This document shows, piece after piece, positions 44,669-53,355 of a stretch of 64,000 nt of DNA. The first letter of the stretch is position 1; the number at the start of each line of letters is the position of its first letter. The stretch spans positions 6,509,501-6,573,500 of the forward strand of contig CP107926.1 in assembly GCA_036015235.1 (NCBI GenBank). The letters are read 5' to 3'. Position numbers and translations under genes: made by a program. This stretch comes from Streptomyces sp. NBC_00433. GTDB taxonomy: Bacteria > Actinomycetota > Actinomycetes > Streptomycetales > Streptomycetaceae. Below the pieces are notes generated by a model. The model was not told the DNA's origin, did not search any database, and saw only the letters and a program-made list of their open reading frames with translations.

Positions 44669-45514
44669 ATGCCCCCGCACGTCGCCATCGTCACGGATTC
44701 CACGGCCTACCTAGGCCGAGACGCCCTGATCCGCCACCACATCACCATCGTGCCCCTCACCGTGGTGATCGGCGACGAGGCCCTGGAAGAGGGCACCGAA
44801 ATCTCCGCCCCCGCCGTCGCCCGCGCACTCCAGCGCCGCCACCCGGTCACCACCTCCCGCCCCGCCCCCCTCGAATTCACCGCCGCCTACGAGGCCGCCG
44901 CCGCGTCCGGCGCGGCGGCGATCGTCTCGCTCCACCTGTCCGCCGACTTCTCCGGCACCTACGACGCCGCGCTGGTCGCGGCGAAGGACTCCCCGGTCCC
45001 GGTGCGGGTCGTGGACACCGGCATGGTCGCCATGGCCCTGGGCTTCACCGTCCTGGCGGCCGCGGAGACCGCCGAAGCGGGCGGCACCGCCGACGAGGTG
45101 GTCGCCGCCGCGGAGAAGCGCGCCGCGGACACCTCCGCGTACTTCTACGTCGACACGCTCGACTACCTCCGCAGGGGCGGGCGGATCGGCGCGGCCCAGG
45201 CACTGTTCGGTTCCGCCCTCGCGGTGAAACCGCTGCTGCGGCTCGCCGACGGGCGGATCGAACTGCTGGAGAAGGTCCGCACCGCGTCGCGGGCGATCAC
45301 CCGGCTTGAGGAGATCGTGGTCGAGCGCGCGGGCACCCGCAGAGTGGCTCTCGCGGTCCACCACCTCGCCGCGGCGGACCGCGCCGCGACTCTCGCGGAC
45401 CGGCTGCGCGAGCGCGTGCCCGGCCTCGACGACCTGGTGGTCAGCGAGGTGGGCGCGGTGATCGGCGCGCACGCCGGGCCGGGGCTGCTGGGAGTGGTGA
45501 TCTCCCCGCACTGA
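44669..45514 (+). CDS. DegV family protein
   Basis: 281-aa fatty-acid-binding protein. The N-terminus VAIVTDSTAYLG and the motif DFSGTYDAA fit the DegV fold; YFYVDTLDYLRRGGRIG and SALAVKPLL line the lipid pocket of the family (homologous to FakB, which presents fatty acids to a kinase). No fakA-type gene is in the window. TAATCT lies at 44655-44660, only 8 bases before the ATG, so the mRNA may be nearly leaderless. Confidence 0.93.
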   Translation: MPPHVAIVTDSTAYLGRDALIRHHITIVPLTVVIGDEALEEGTEISAPAVARALQRRHPVTTSRPAPLEFTAAYEAAAASGAAAIVSLHLSADFSGTYDAALVAAKDSPVPVRVVDTGMVAMALGFTVLAAAETAEAGGTADEVVAAAEKRAADTSAYFYVDTLDYLRRGGRIGAAQALFGSALAVKPLLRLADGRIELLEKVRTASRAITRLEEIVVERAGTRRVALAVHHLAAADRAATLADRLRERVPGLDDLVVSEVGAVIGAHAGPGLLGVVISPH

Positions 45515-45520
45515 CCGCGG

Positions 45521-45549
45521 TTGTCCACAGGCCGTGAGTTGTCCACAGG
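45521..45549. promoter_or_regulatory. Two perfect DnaA boxes upstream of comEA
   Basis: TTGTCCACAG at 45521-45530 and TTGTCCACAGG at 45539-45549, direct repeats with an 18-base spacing. TTGTCCACA is the preferred Streptomyces DnaA box (established knowledge). They lie between the degV stop and the comEA start. Confidence 0.8.
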
Positions 45550-45576
45550 TCGCGGACCAAGATCATCGCGGGTCGG

Positions 45577-46398
45577 GTGAGCCGGTCCACGATGATCGGT
45601 ATGAACGCGACGAAGCCGCTGGGCCCGGCCGGCCCGATCACCGTCATCCGCCCGCGCCGCAAGGCCGCAGCCGAGCAGGCCAGGTCCGCCCTCACCCGCG
45701 AGCGCGCCTCCGCGATCTTCGGCGCACCCCTGCCCGAGCCCCTGCCCCCACCCCCGCCCGAGCCGCCCGGCGGGCGGCTCGACACCGTGCGCACCTGGTT
45801 CCTGCTGCGGTGCGGCCTGGAATTCCGCACGGTGCTGGCGCTCGCGGTCGTGCTGCTGGTCGGCCTGGGCCTCGCGGTGCAGCACTACGTGTCGGGCCGC
45901 CCACGCGCGGTCCGGGTCCCCCCTCCGGTGCCGGCGGCCGCGGCCACCCCGCCCGCGTCCACTTCCCCCCGCCCCGCCCTGACGATCGACATCGCGGGCA
46001 AGGTCCCGCACCCGGGCCTGCGCCGGCTCCCCGCCGGCTCCCGCGTCGCCGACGCCCTGACCGCGGCCGGCGGCCCCCTGCCGGGCACGGACACCACGTC
46101 CCTCAACCTCGCCCGCCCCCTGACCGACGGCGAACAGCTCCTGGTCGGCCTCTCCCCACCCCCGGACACCACCGCTTCCACGTCCACGGGCGCCCAGCCC
46201 CCGACCGCTCCCCTCAGCCTCAACTCGGCGACGGCCCCCCAGCTCGACGCCCTTCCGGGCGTGGGCCCCGTCCTGGCCCAGCACATCCTCGACTTCCGCA
46301 CCCAGCACGGCGGCTTCACGACCCTCCAGCAACTCCGCCAAGTCCCCGGCATCGGCGACCACAAATTCACCACCCTCAAGCCCCTGGTCCACCCATGA
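45577..46398 (+). CDS. comEA: ComEA family DNA-binding protein
   Basis: 273-aa protein. An N-terminal cytoplasmic Arg-rich part and a Pro run (PLPPPPPEPP) are followed by one membrane helix (about 84-106), an SLBB-like domain (TIDIAGKVPHPGLRRLPAGS) and a C-terminal helix-hairpin-helix pair (SLNSATAPQLDALPGVGPVL ... LRQVPGIGDHKF). It would bind DNA outside the membrane, like ComEA in natural competence, together with ComEC. Natural competence is not established for Streptomyces, so the real role is open. GTG at 45577 is taken as start; ATG codons at 45592 and 45601 are alternatives. Confidence 0.92.
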   Translation: MSRSTMIGMNATKPLGPAGPITVIRPRRKAAAEQARSALTRERASAIFGAPLPEPLPPPPPEPPGGRLDTVRTWFLLRCGLEFRTVLALAVVLLVGLGLAVQHYVSGRPRAVRVPPPVPAAAATPPASTSPRPALTIDIAGKVPHPGLRRLPAGSRVADALTAAGGPLPGTDTTSLNLARPLTDGEQLLVGLSPPPDTTASTSTGAQPPTAPLSLNSATAPQLDALPGVGPVLAQHILDFRTQHGGFTTLQQLRQVPGIGDHKFTTLKPLVHP

Positions 46399-46439
46399 CC
46401 CCCCGCCCCCGCCGACCCGCCCCGAGCAGACCACCAGCG

Positions 46440-46760
46440 CCCCGCCGCTGGTCGGCGCCCCGCAGCGCGGGCGACCGAGACGTGCCGCAAGTGCCACCAC
46501 GGGTCCCAGCCCCTGGTGGGGCCGCGGGGAGGGCCGCGCCCAGCGCGGATGGACGGCCAGTGTCCCGCCGCTGGTCGGCGCCCCACAGGGGCGCGGGGAA
46601 CGGCGCGAGCGACCGAGGCGTGCCGCAAGTGTCTCCACGGGGCTCAGCCCCTGGAAGGGGCGCGGGGAACTGCCCGCCCAGCCCAGGCGCACCGCAAGTT
46701 TTCCGCCGGGGGGCAGCCCCCGGCGGGGGCGCGGGGAACTGCCCTCCCAACCCCAACGCA
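46440..46760. repeat. Degenerate tandem copies of the B-type interspersed repeat
   Basis: Three copies contain GGGGCGCGGGGAAC: about 46587-46614, 46655-46680 and 46726-46750. Linked blocks with TGCCGCAAGT and CAGCCCCTGG recur at about 46482, 46621 and, more weakly, 46690. This is the same element family as at 56-305 and 58963-59187. It fills most of the 419 bases between comEA and the preferred comEC start. The frame is open through it, so it would be translated if comEC began at the ATG overlapping the comEA stop (46395). Confidence 0.8.
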
Positions 46761-46817
46761 CCGTCACCCGGGGACCGGGCAAAGGCACCGGACGCGGCCC
46801 GGGAAGGCCGCGCCCGA

Positions 46818-49463
46818 GTGCACGCAACAGCGGCGTCACCGCTGGGCGCGTCGGACCCCCACCAGGAAGGCCCGCCGGACCTCCGGCTCGTACCGCCCGC
46901 CCTGGCGGCCTGGGCAGCGGCGGCCCTGACGCCGACAGTCGGCGCGACGCCCATGCTCACGGCAGTGGCAGCGGCCGCCGCAATCCTGGCAGCCGCCACG
47001 ATCGCAACGGCAGCGGCAGCCCGCAGGCCAAGCCTGGCCACCCCAGGCCACCCCCGCGCCCCGCGGGGCAAGCAGCCCAAGGGGGGCCAGGGGGTCCAGG
47101 GGGCCAGACGGCCCAAGGGAACGCAGGGGGCCGAGCCCCCTACTCCGCCCGCCCGGCGAGGGCATGGCACGCCCAAGCTCGCGACCACAGCAGTGGCGAC
47201 CCTGCTGACCGTCGCGACGGCAACCGCCATCGCGACAATGGCGGACGCCGACCGCCACCGCGGCCCGATCCCGCGCCTGGCAGCCCGAAAAGCATCGGTG
47301 GCGGTCGAGCTACGGGTCACCGCCGACCCGTTCCTGGCCCGCCCCCCGACTCCGGGCCTGCCCGGCACCGCCGTGGTGGCCGCGGAGGTCGTCCGGGTCG
47401 GCGGGACACGGGTCGGCGGGACACGCGGCGCGAAAACACGGGCGGCCGGGCCAAAGGCAGCCGGCACCACGGTGGGCGGGACAAGAACCCGCACCCCCGT
47501 CATCGTGATGGCGACCCGCAACCAGGCGCAGTGGCTCCGGCTGCTGCCGTCGACCGAAGTGACGGTGCGGGCCCGTCTGGCCCCGCCGACCCGAGGCGCG
47601 GGCGACCCCACCGCGGCTGTGGTGAGGGTGACGGGGCCGCCCACGCTCACCAGCCCGCCCAGCAGACCGCAACGCGTCGCGGCCCGGCTCCGAGCGGGCC
47701 TGCGCACGGCGAGCGCGGGACTGCCGGCCGACGCCCGCGCGCTGCTGCCGGGACTGGTGATCGGCGACACCAGCGGCCTGCCGCCGGATCTGAAGGACGC
47801 CTTCCGGGCGACGGACCTGGCGCATCTGACCGCGGTGTCGGGGGCGAACCTGACGATCGTCCTGCTCCTGCTGGTCGGGCCGCCGGCCCGCGCGATCCGG
47901 GCGGAGCGCCGCGGCCTGGCGGCCGCGCTGGGCATCCCGTTGCGCCTGACGGCCGTGCTCGGCGTGGGCTTGACCGCCGCGTTCGTGCTGGTGAGCCGGC
48001 CGAGTCCGAGCGTGGTGCGGGCGGCGGCATGCGGGTTGATCACGTTGCTGGCGATCGGCACGGGCCGCCGCCGTTCGCTGCTGCCCGCCCTGTGCGGCGC
48101 GGTCCTGCTGCTGGTGCTGTACGACCCGACCGTGGCGCGGTCGTACGGTTTCGCGCTGTCCGTGCTGGCCACCGGCTCGCTGCTGACGCTGGCCCCGCGC
48201 TGGAGCGCGGCCCTGCGTCGCCGGGGCGTGCCGCCCAGACCGGCCGAGGCGCTGGCCGCGGCGGGCGCGGCGCAGGCGGCCTGCGGGCCGCTGATCGTGG
48301 TGCTGTCGGCGCGGCTCAGCCTGGTCGCGGTGCCGTGCAATCTGCTGGCGGAGCCCGTGGTGGCACCGGCGACGGTGCTGGGCTTCTGCGCGCTGGCGGC
48401 AGCGCCGTTCGCCCCGCCCGCCGCGGCGGCGCTGGCATGGCTCGCGGGGTGGCCGACCCGGTGGATCGTGACGGTCGCGCGGCATGGCGCGGCGCTGCCG
48501 GGGGCGGAGATCGGTTGGCCGGGCGGTTGGCCGGGTGCGGCGCTGCTGGCCGCCATGACAGCCGGGCTGGCGGTCGGTGGCAGGGCGCTGGTCGGCAGGC
48601 CGTGGCCCGCCGCCGCGGGAGCATTGCTGCTGCTCCTGGCGCTGGTCCGCCCGGCGCCGCTGCCGGGGCTGAGGACGGCGTGGCCGCCGGGCGACTGGCG
48701 GTTCGCGATGTGCGACGTGGGGCAGGGCGACGCGCTGGCCCTCGCGGCGGGGCCTGGCAGCGCCGTCGTGGTCGACACCGGGCCCGACCCGGCCCTGGCC
48801 GACCGCTGCCTGCGCGATCTGCGGGTCACCACGATTCCGCTGCTGATCCTGACGCATTTCCACGCCGACCACGCGGACGGCCTCCCGGGTGTGCTGCGCG
48901 GCCGCAGCGTGGGCGCGATCGAGACGACGGTGCTGGACGAGCCGGCGGGGGAGGCGGCCAGGGTGCGCCGGCAGGCGGCGGCCGCGAAGGTGCCGATGGT
49001 GCGGGCGGCGGCGGGGGAGCGGCGCGCTGTCGGAGCGCTGAGCTGGCGCGTCCTGTGGCCGCCGCCGACCGCGGACGCGCTCCCGGACGACGACCCGAAC
49101 GACGCGAGCGTGGCGCTGCTGGTCCGGACCGGCGGTCTGACGTTGCTGCTCGCGGGGGATCTGGGTCCGGTGGCGCAGCAGGAAGTGCTGGACGCGGTGC
49201 CGGACCTGCCGCGGGTCGACGTCCTCAAGGTCGCCCACCACGGCAGCGGATACCAGGACCCGGCGCTGCTCGCCCGTACGAGACCGCGCCTGGCGCTGAT
49301 CTCGGTGGGCGCGCACAACCGCTACGGCCATCCGGCCGCCCGGACGGTCGCCATGCTGCGAGCGCTGGGCGCGACGGTGCTGCGGACCGACACGGACGGG
49401 CCGATCGCGGTGGCCGGCGACGGGCCGGCGGGCCTGCGGACGGTGCTGGCGGGATCGCCGTGA
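46818..49463 (+). CDS. comEC: ComEC/Rec2 family competence protein
   Basis: 881-aa polytopic membrane protein with a C-terminal metallo-beta-lactamase domain. GTG at 46818 lies 10 bases after GGGAAGG and soon gives the usual N-terminus DLRLVPPALAAWAAAAL. Starting at ATG 46395 (overlapping the comEA stop) would add 141 residues encoded by interspersed repeats, so it is disfavoured. Helices occur from about 30 to 620; the Competence domain has HLTAVSGANLTIVLLLL. The metal site is HFHADH (H680-H685) in LTHFHADHADGLPGVL, followed by KVAHHGSGYQD and GAHNRYGHP. ComEC forms the DNA-import channel in competent bacteria. Confidence 0.93.
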   Translation: MHATAASPLGASDPHQEGPPDLRLVPPALAAWAAAALTPTVGATPMLTAVAAAAAILAAATIATAAAARRPSLATPGHPRAPRGKQPKGGQGVQGARRPKGTQGAEPPTPPARRGHGTPKLATTAVATLLTVATATAIATMADADRHRGPIPRLAARKASVAVELRVTADPFLARPPTPGLPGTAVVAAEVVRVGGTRVGGTRGAKTRAAGPKAAGTTVGGTRTRTPVIVMATRNQAQWLRLLPSTEVTVRARLAPPTRGAGDPTAAVVRVTGPPTLTSPPSRPQRVAARLRAGLRTASAGLPADARALLPGLVIGDTSGLPPDLKDAFRATDLAHLTAVSGANLTIVLLLLVGPPARAIRAERRGLAAALGIPLRLTAVLGVGLTAAFVLVSRPSPSVVRAAACGLITLLAIGTGRRRSLLPALCGAVLLLVLYDPTVARSYGFALSVLATGSLLTLAPRWSAALRRRGVPPRPAEALAAAGAAQAACGPLIVVLSARLSLVAVPCNLLAEPVVAPATVLGFCALAAAPFAPPAAAALAWLAGWPTRWIVTVARHGAALPGAEIGWPGGWPGAALLAAMTAGLAVGGRALVGRPWPAAAGALLLLLALVRPAPLPGLRTAWPPGDWRFAMCDVGQGDALALAAGPGSAVVVDTGPDPALADRCLRDLRVTTIPLLILTHFHADHADGLPGVLRGRSVGAIETTVLDEPAGEAARVRRQAAAAKVPMVRAAAGERRAVGALSWRVLWPPPTADALPDDDPNDASVALLVRTGGLTLLLAGDLGPVAQQEVLDAVPDLPRVDVLKVAHHGSGYQDPALLARTRPRLALISVGAHNRYGHPAARTVAMLRALGATVLRTDTDGPIAVAGDGPAGLRTVLAGSP

Positions 49464-49525
49464 AGCAGGCGCGCGCTGACGTAGGCGATGCCCTGACGCG
49501 GGCGCGCCCCTGACACGGGCCCTCA

Positions 49526-49589
49526 CTCTAAAGGTCTGCTTATAAAGAGACCATTGTAAAGAATCCTTTAGAAAGCTAGCTTTAGGAAC
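49526..49589 (+). promoter_or_regulatory. AT-rich promoter/operator of the winged-helix-MFS operon
   Basis: 64 bases rich in A and T, unlike every neighbour. They contain five TAAAG or CTTTA motifs (near 49529, 49543, 49557, 49567 and 49580) and the perfect palindrome AAAGCTAGCTTT at 49572-49583. The ATG follows at 49590. The regulator encoded first in the operon is the obvious candidate ligand. Confidence 0.6.
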
Positions 49590-50207
49590 ATGACGGAGAA
49601 GCCATGGGAACAGCAGGTAAGCCTCACCGACCCGCGCGCCCTGCGCGCCTACGCCCATCCCACCCGGATGACCCTGGTCGGCCTGCTCCGCATGGAAGGG
49701 CCCTTCACCGCGACCCGGGCCGCGGAACTGACTGGCGAGTCCGTCGCGAGCTGCTCGTACCACCTGCGGATACTGGCCAAGTACGGCCTGGTCGAGGAGG
49801 CGGACCCGGGCGGTCCGGGCCGGGAGAAGCCGTGGCGGGCCACCGCCGCGTACACGGACTGGCCGAACTACTCGCCGGACCCCGCCGTCGCCTCCGCGGC
49901 CGAGGCGCTGAACGCGGCGGTCGCCGAGAACCATTTCCACCGCATGATGCGGGCCCTGGAGACCCGGCACAGCCTGCCCGAGAAGTGGCAGCGCGCCGAG
50001 CGCCACACCGACGTGATGCTCTACCTCACGCCGGAGGAACTGACCGCGCTGGGCGAGCGGTTCGACGCGATGGTCGAGGAGTACGCAGACCGGGCCTACG
50101 ACCCGGAGCTGCGGCCGGAGGGCGCCCGCCGGGTCTCCTATCTCCAGGTGGCCTATGTCGCCCCGGACCGGGCCGCGGACACGGACCGCCCGGGGGAGGA
50201 GCCGTGA
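49590..50207 (+). CDS. Winged-helix transcriptional regulator (ArsR-like)
   Basis: 205-aa protein. The N-terminal wHTH is DPRALRAYAHPTRMTLVGLL ... TRAAELTGESVASCSYHLR followed by a wing with GPGREKPWR. The C-terminal half is helical and acidic. The stop overlaps the MFS start as GTGA, so regulator and exporter are translationally coupled. It probably represses the operon at the AT-rich operator and responds to the exporter's substrate (inference). The usual ArsR metal-binding cysteine pair is not seen. Confidence 0.9.
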   Translation: MTEKPWEQQVSLTDPRALRAYAHPTRMTLVGLLRMEGPFTATRAAELTGESVASCSYHLRILAKYGLVEEADPGGPGREKPWRATAAYTDWPNYSPDPAVASAAEALNAAVAENHFHRMMRALETRHSLPEKWQRAERHTDVMLYLTPEELTALGERFDAMVEEYADRAYDPELRPEGARRVSYLQVAYVAPDRAADTDRPGEEP

Positions 50208-51466
50208 GCACGGCCACCGCGGTGCGCGGGCTCGCCGCCCACACCCCCGAGCTGCTGCGCGAACGGCAGTTCCGCCGCTACTGGACCGGGCAGACGGTCT
50301 CGCTCTTCGGCGACGAGGTCAGCTACCTCGCGGTCCCGCTGGCAGCCGTCTTCGTGCTGCACGTCGGCCCCACGGGGATGGGCTGGCTGCGCTTCGCCGG
50401 GCTGCTGCCCGCGCTCCTGTTCTCGCTTCCCGCCGGGGCGTGGGCGGACCGGCGCGGGCGCCGCAGGCAGACGATGATCGCCGCGGACCTGGCCCGCGCC
50501 GCGCTGACGGCCTCGCTGCCGCTCGGCTACGCCTTCGGGGTGCTCACCTTCGCCCAGCTCTGCGTCGTCGTCTTCGCGGTCGGCACCCTCGCGGTCGTCT
50601 TCGACGTGTGCAATGCCACGCTGTTCGTGTCGCTGGTCCCCCCTGAGCAGTACGTGGCGGGCAATTCGCTGACCAGCGGCAGCCGCGCCTTCTCCTTCGT
50701 GGCCGGGCCCAGCGCCGGCGGCCTGCTCGTCCAGGTGCTCGCCGCGCCCCTCGCGCTGCTCGCCGACGCCGGGTCCTACCTGGCCTCGGCCTGGCAGCTG
50801 GCCCGGATAGCCCCGGTCGAACCACCCGCCGCCGAGCGCGGCAAGGGGCAGCTGACGGCGGGTCTGCGCTTCCTGCTGCACGCCCCGTTGCTGCGGCCGA
50901 TGCTCGCCTGCGTCGCGACCATCAACTTCTTCACCTTCGCCTTCAACACCCTGCTGGTCCTCTACTCGGTCGACGGACTCGGCCTCAGCGCGGGGACGCT
51001 GGGCGTGGTCATCGGCGCGGGCGCCTTCGGCAGCCTGCTGGGCGCCGTGGTCAGCGGCCGGATAGTCCGCGCGATGGGCGTCGGCCCCGCGATCACGCTC
51101 GGCGCCTTCGCCTTCCCGGCCCCCCTCGTCCTCGTCCCGCTGGCCGGCGGCCCGACCCCGCTGGTCCTGACCGCCTTCTTCTGCGCGGAATTCGCCTCAG
51201 GCCTGGGCGTGATGCTGCTCGACATAGCCGCCGGCTCCCTCCAGGCAGCCGTCATCCCCAACGCCCTGCGCGCCCGTGTCTCCGGCGCCTTCCGCACCGT
51301 CAACTACGGCGTCCGCCCTCTCGGCGCCCTCGCGGGCGGCTTCCTCGGCTCCACGATCGGCCTCCGCCCGGCCCTGTGGACGGTCACCCTCGCCGCCACC
51401 CTCGGCGTCCTGTGGCTCCTGCCTTCCCCCATCCCGCACACCCGCGACCTCCCCACACCGCCGTAG
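50204..51466 (+). CDS. MFS transporter
   Basis: 420-aa protein with about 12 helices. N-terminal RERQFRRYWTGQTVSLFGDEVSYLAVPLAA and the motif-A loop AGAWADRRGRRRQTM are typical of MFS_3-type (macrolide-exporter-like) proteins. GTG start coupled to the upstream regulator. Substrate unknown. A broken relative of the same type lies immediately downstream. Confidence 0.92.
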   Translation: MSTATAVRGLAAHTPELLRERQFRRYWTGQTVSLFGDEVSYLAVPLAAVFVLHVGPTGMGWLRFAGLLPALLFSLPAGAWADRRGRRRQTMIAADLARAALTASLPLGYAFGVLTFAQLCVVVFAVGTLAVVFDVCNATLFVSLVPPEQYVAGNSLTSGSRAFSFVAGPSAGGLLVQVLAAPLALLADAGSYLASAWQLARIAPVEPPAAERGKGQLTAGLRFLLHAPLLRPMLACVATINFFTFAFNTLLVLYSVDGLGLSAGTLGVVIGAGAFGSLLGAVVSGRIVRAMGVGPAITLGAFAFPAPLVLVPLAGGPTPLVLTAFFCAEFASGLGVMLLDIAAGSLQAAVIPNALRARVSGAFRTVNYGVRPLGALAGGFLGSTIGLRPALWTVTLAATLGVLWLLPSPIPHTRDLPTPP

Positions 51467-51523
51467 CGGCACCCGCCCGGCGCAGACGCGGCACAACGGC
51501 CAGGCCCAGGGAGGAAGATCGGT

Positions 51524-51970
51524 GTGAGCAGCAGCCGGCGCGCCCCCGCGCGCGGCCGGGAGCGGCTCGGCCGGGCCAGGGCCGCCGGGGGCACGCGGCG
51601 GTCACCGTCTCCTCCCTCGGCGACGGCACCCGCTTCGTCGCCCCCCGCTGCTGGCGACGCGCCTGACCGGCGACGCGCGGCAGGTCGCAGCGGTGTCGCC
51701 GGCCGGGCAACTGCCGTGGCTGCTGCTCGGGCTGACGGCAGGTGCGCTGGCCGACCGGCTGGACCGGCGCCGGATGCTGTGGGTCGTGGACGCGGTGCGC
51801 GCGGGCGTCGGCGGGGCGCTGGCCGTGGCGGTGGGCACGGGAGCCGCCACGGTGCCGCTGTGCGCGGGCCGCGTCCTGGGCTCGGCGCGCTCGGCTTCGC
51901 CCTGCTGGTGGCGTCGTACGCGGTCGGCGGTGTGCTCGGCGCCGCCGCCGTCCCGGCCGGCGCCCGGTAG
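51524..51970 (+). pseudogene. MFS transporter pseudogene
   Basis: Pieces of one transporter occur in different frames. VTVSSLGDGTRFVAP is read at about 51600-51643, then, after loss of about one base, LLATRLTGDARQVAAVSPAG, WLLLGLTAGALADRLDRRR and VVDAVRAGVGGALAVAVGTG up to about 51860, and then in a third frame ALGFALLVASYAVGGVLGAA to the TAG at 51970. At least two frameshifts and a large internal deletion have occurred, since most of a normal 400-aa protein is missing. The start region at 51524 (after GGAGG) may be the original start. It resembles the intact MFS gene upstream, so it is perhaps a decayed neighbour. Confidence 0.8.
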
Positions 51971-51984
51971 GCCCCGGGGAGGGG

Positions 51985-52224
51985 CTATTCCAGCCAGCCG
52001 TCATGCGCCGCCGCGAGCGCGTCGAGCCCCGCCGTGTCGAGCCGGGCCCCGGGGTCCTCGACGACGACCAGCCACTGCGCGTCCTCCGCGTCGTCCTCGC
52101 CGGCGAGCGCGTCACGTACCAGCCGGGGCTCCTCCGGGAGGGAGAAGCGCTCGGCGAGGTCGGCGGCGACCTCCTCGGCGGCATCGCGGTCGGGGAGCAC
52201 CAGGACATGGCGTACATCGGTCAC
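51985..52224 (-). CDS. Small conserved hypothetical protein
   Basis: 79 aa, acidic, with an alpha/beta pattern: VRHVLVLPDRDAAEEVAADL and a C-terminal LDALAAAHDGWLE. GTG start with no ribosome-binding site, but CACAAT lies 7 bases upstream, fitting a leaderless transcript. Divergent from holA. Function unknown. Confidence 0.7.
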   Translation of the reverse strand: MTDVRHVLVLPDRDAAEEVAADLAERFSLPEEPRLVRDALAGEDDAEDAQWLVVVEDPGARLDTAGLDALAAAHDGWLE

Positions 52225-52326
52225 CGGGACATTGTGCCGTGGGGGAGCGGGACCCGCGGGTCCGGGCGTCACGCGGCCGGGCATCGGGGGCCGGGATGTC
52301 ACAGGGGCGTGGGATGCTGGGGCGCG

Positions 52327-53313
52327 ATGGCAAGGAAGACCGCTCAAGACGACCCGCTCGCTGCGCTCACGCTGGCCGTGGGGCAGGAGGACCTGCTGCT
52401 CGACCGCGCCGTGCGGGAGGTGGTGGTGGCCGCGCGGGCGGTGGACGCGGACACCGATGTGCGGGACCTGGCGCCGGAGGCGCTGCAGCCGGGGACGCTG
52501 GCCGAGCTGACCAGCCCGTCGCTCTTCGCCGAGCGCAAGGTCGTCGTCGTGCGCAATGCGCAGGACCTGTCGGCCGAGACGGTCAAGGACGTCAAGGCGT
52601 ATCTGGCCGCGCCGGCGGAGGAGATCACCTTGGTCCTGCTGCATGCCGGCGGCGCCAAGGGCAAGGCGCTGCTGGACGCGGCACGCAAGGCGGGGGCGCG
52701 CGAGGTGGCGTGCCCGAAGATGACCAAGCCCGCCGACCGGCTGGCCTTCGTGCGGAGCGAGTTCCGTACGCTCGGCAGGTCCGTGACACCCGAGGCGGCG
52801 CAGGCGCTGGTCGACGCGATCGGCAGCGACCTGAGGGAGCTGGCCAGCGCGTGCGCGCAGCTGGTCGCGGACACCGAGGGCACGGTCGACGTGGCGGTGG
52901 TCGCGCTCTACTACACGGGACGTGCCGAGGCGACGGGCTTCGAGGTGGCCGACCTCGCGGTGACCGGGCGGACGGCCGAGGCGCTGGAGCGGCTGCGCTG
53001 GGCGCTGTCGGTCGGGCAGCCGCTGCCCGGCATCACCTTCGCGCTGGCCTCGGGCGTCCGCGCGATCGGCAAGCTCGCGTCGGCCCCGCGCGGAGCCAAC
53101 CCGGGCCAGCTGGCCCGGGATCTCGGCATGCCGCCGTGGAAGATCGACCGGGTGCGGCAGCAGATCCGCGGCTGGAGCGCGGAGGGCGTCTCGGTCGCGC
53201 TGCGCGCGGTCGCGGAGGCCGACGCGGCCGTCAAGGGCGGCGCCGCGGACCCGGCCTACGCCCTGGAGAAGGCCGTGGTCACCATCTCCCGCGCGTCCCG
53301 CACCCGCGGCTGA
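52327..53313 (+). CDS. holA: DNA polymerase III subunit delta
   Basis: 328-aa clamp-loader subunit that opens the beta sliding clamp. It has the delta-type N-terminus DDPLAALTLAVGQEDLLLDRAV, then SPSLFAERKVVVVRNAQD and a C-terminal helical collar domain with GMPPWKIDRVRQQIRGWS. ATG start near the divergent small gene. Position next to comEC and rpsT is conserved widely in bacteria (established knowledge). Confidence 0.95.
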   Translation: MARKTAQDDPLAALTLAVGQEDLLLDRAVREVVVAARAVDADTDVRDLAPEALQPGTLAELTSPSLFAERKVVVVRNAQDLSAETVKDVKAYLAAPAEEITLVLLHAGGAKGKALLDAARKAGAREVACPKMTKPADRLAFVRSEFRTLGRSVTPEAAQALVDAIGSDLRELASACAQLVADTEGTVDVAVVALYYTGRAEATGFEVADLAVTGRTAEALERLRWALSVGQPLPGITFALASGVRAIGKLASAPRGANPGQLARDLGMPPWKIDRVRQQIRGWSAEGVSVALRAVAEADAAVKGGAADPAYALEKAVVTISRASRTRG

Positions 53314-53317
53314 CCGC

Positions 53318-53340
53318 GCGCCGCCCACGAGGGGCGGCGC
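53318..53340. terminator. Terminator between holA and the convergent membrane-protein gene
   Basis: GCGCCGCCC (53318-53326), loop ACGAG, GGGCGGCGC (53332-53340), 5 bases after the holA stop. Confidence 0.8.
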
Positions 53341-53355
53341 TCCGGGCCCGCAGGG

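Noticed and set aside
45521..45549. DnaA boxes as a replication origin
   Set aside because: Only two boxes were found, without the cluster, dnaA or dnaN expected at a Streptomyces oriC.
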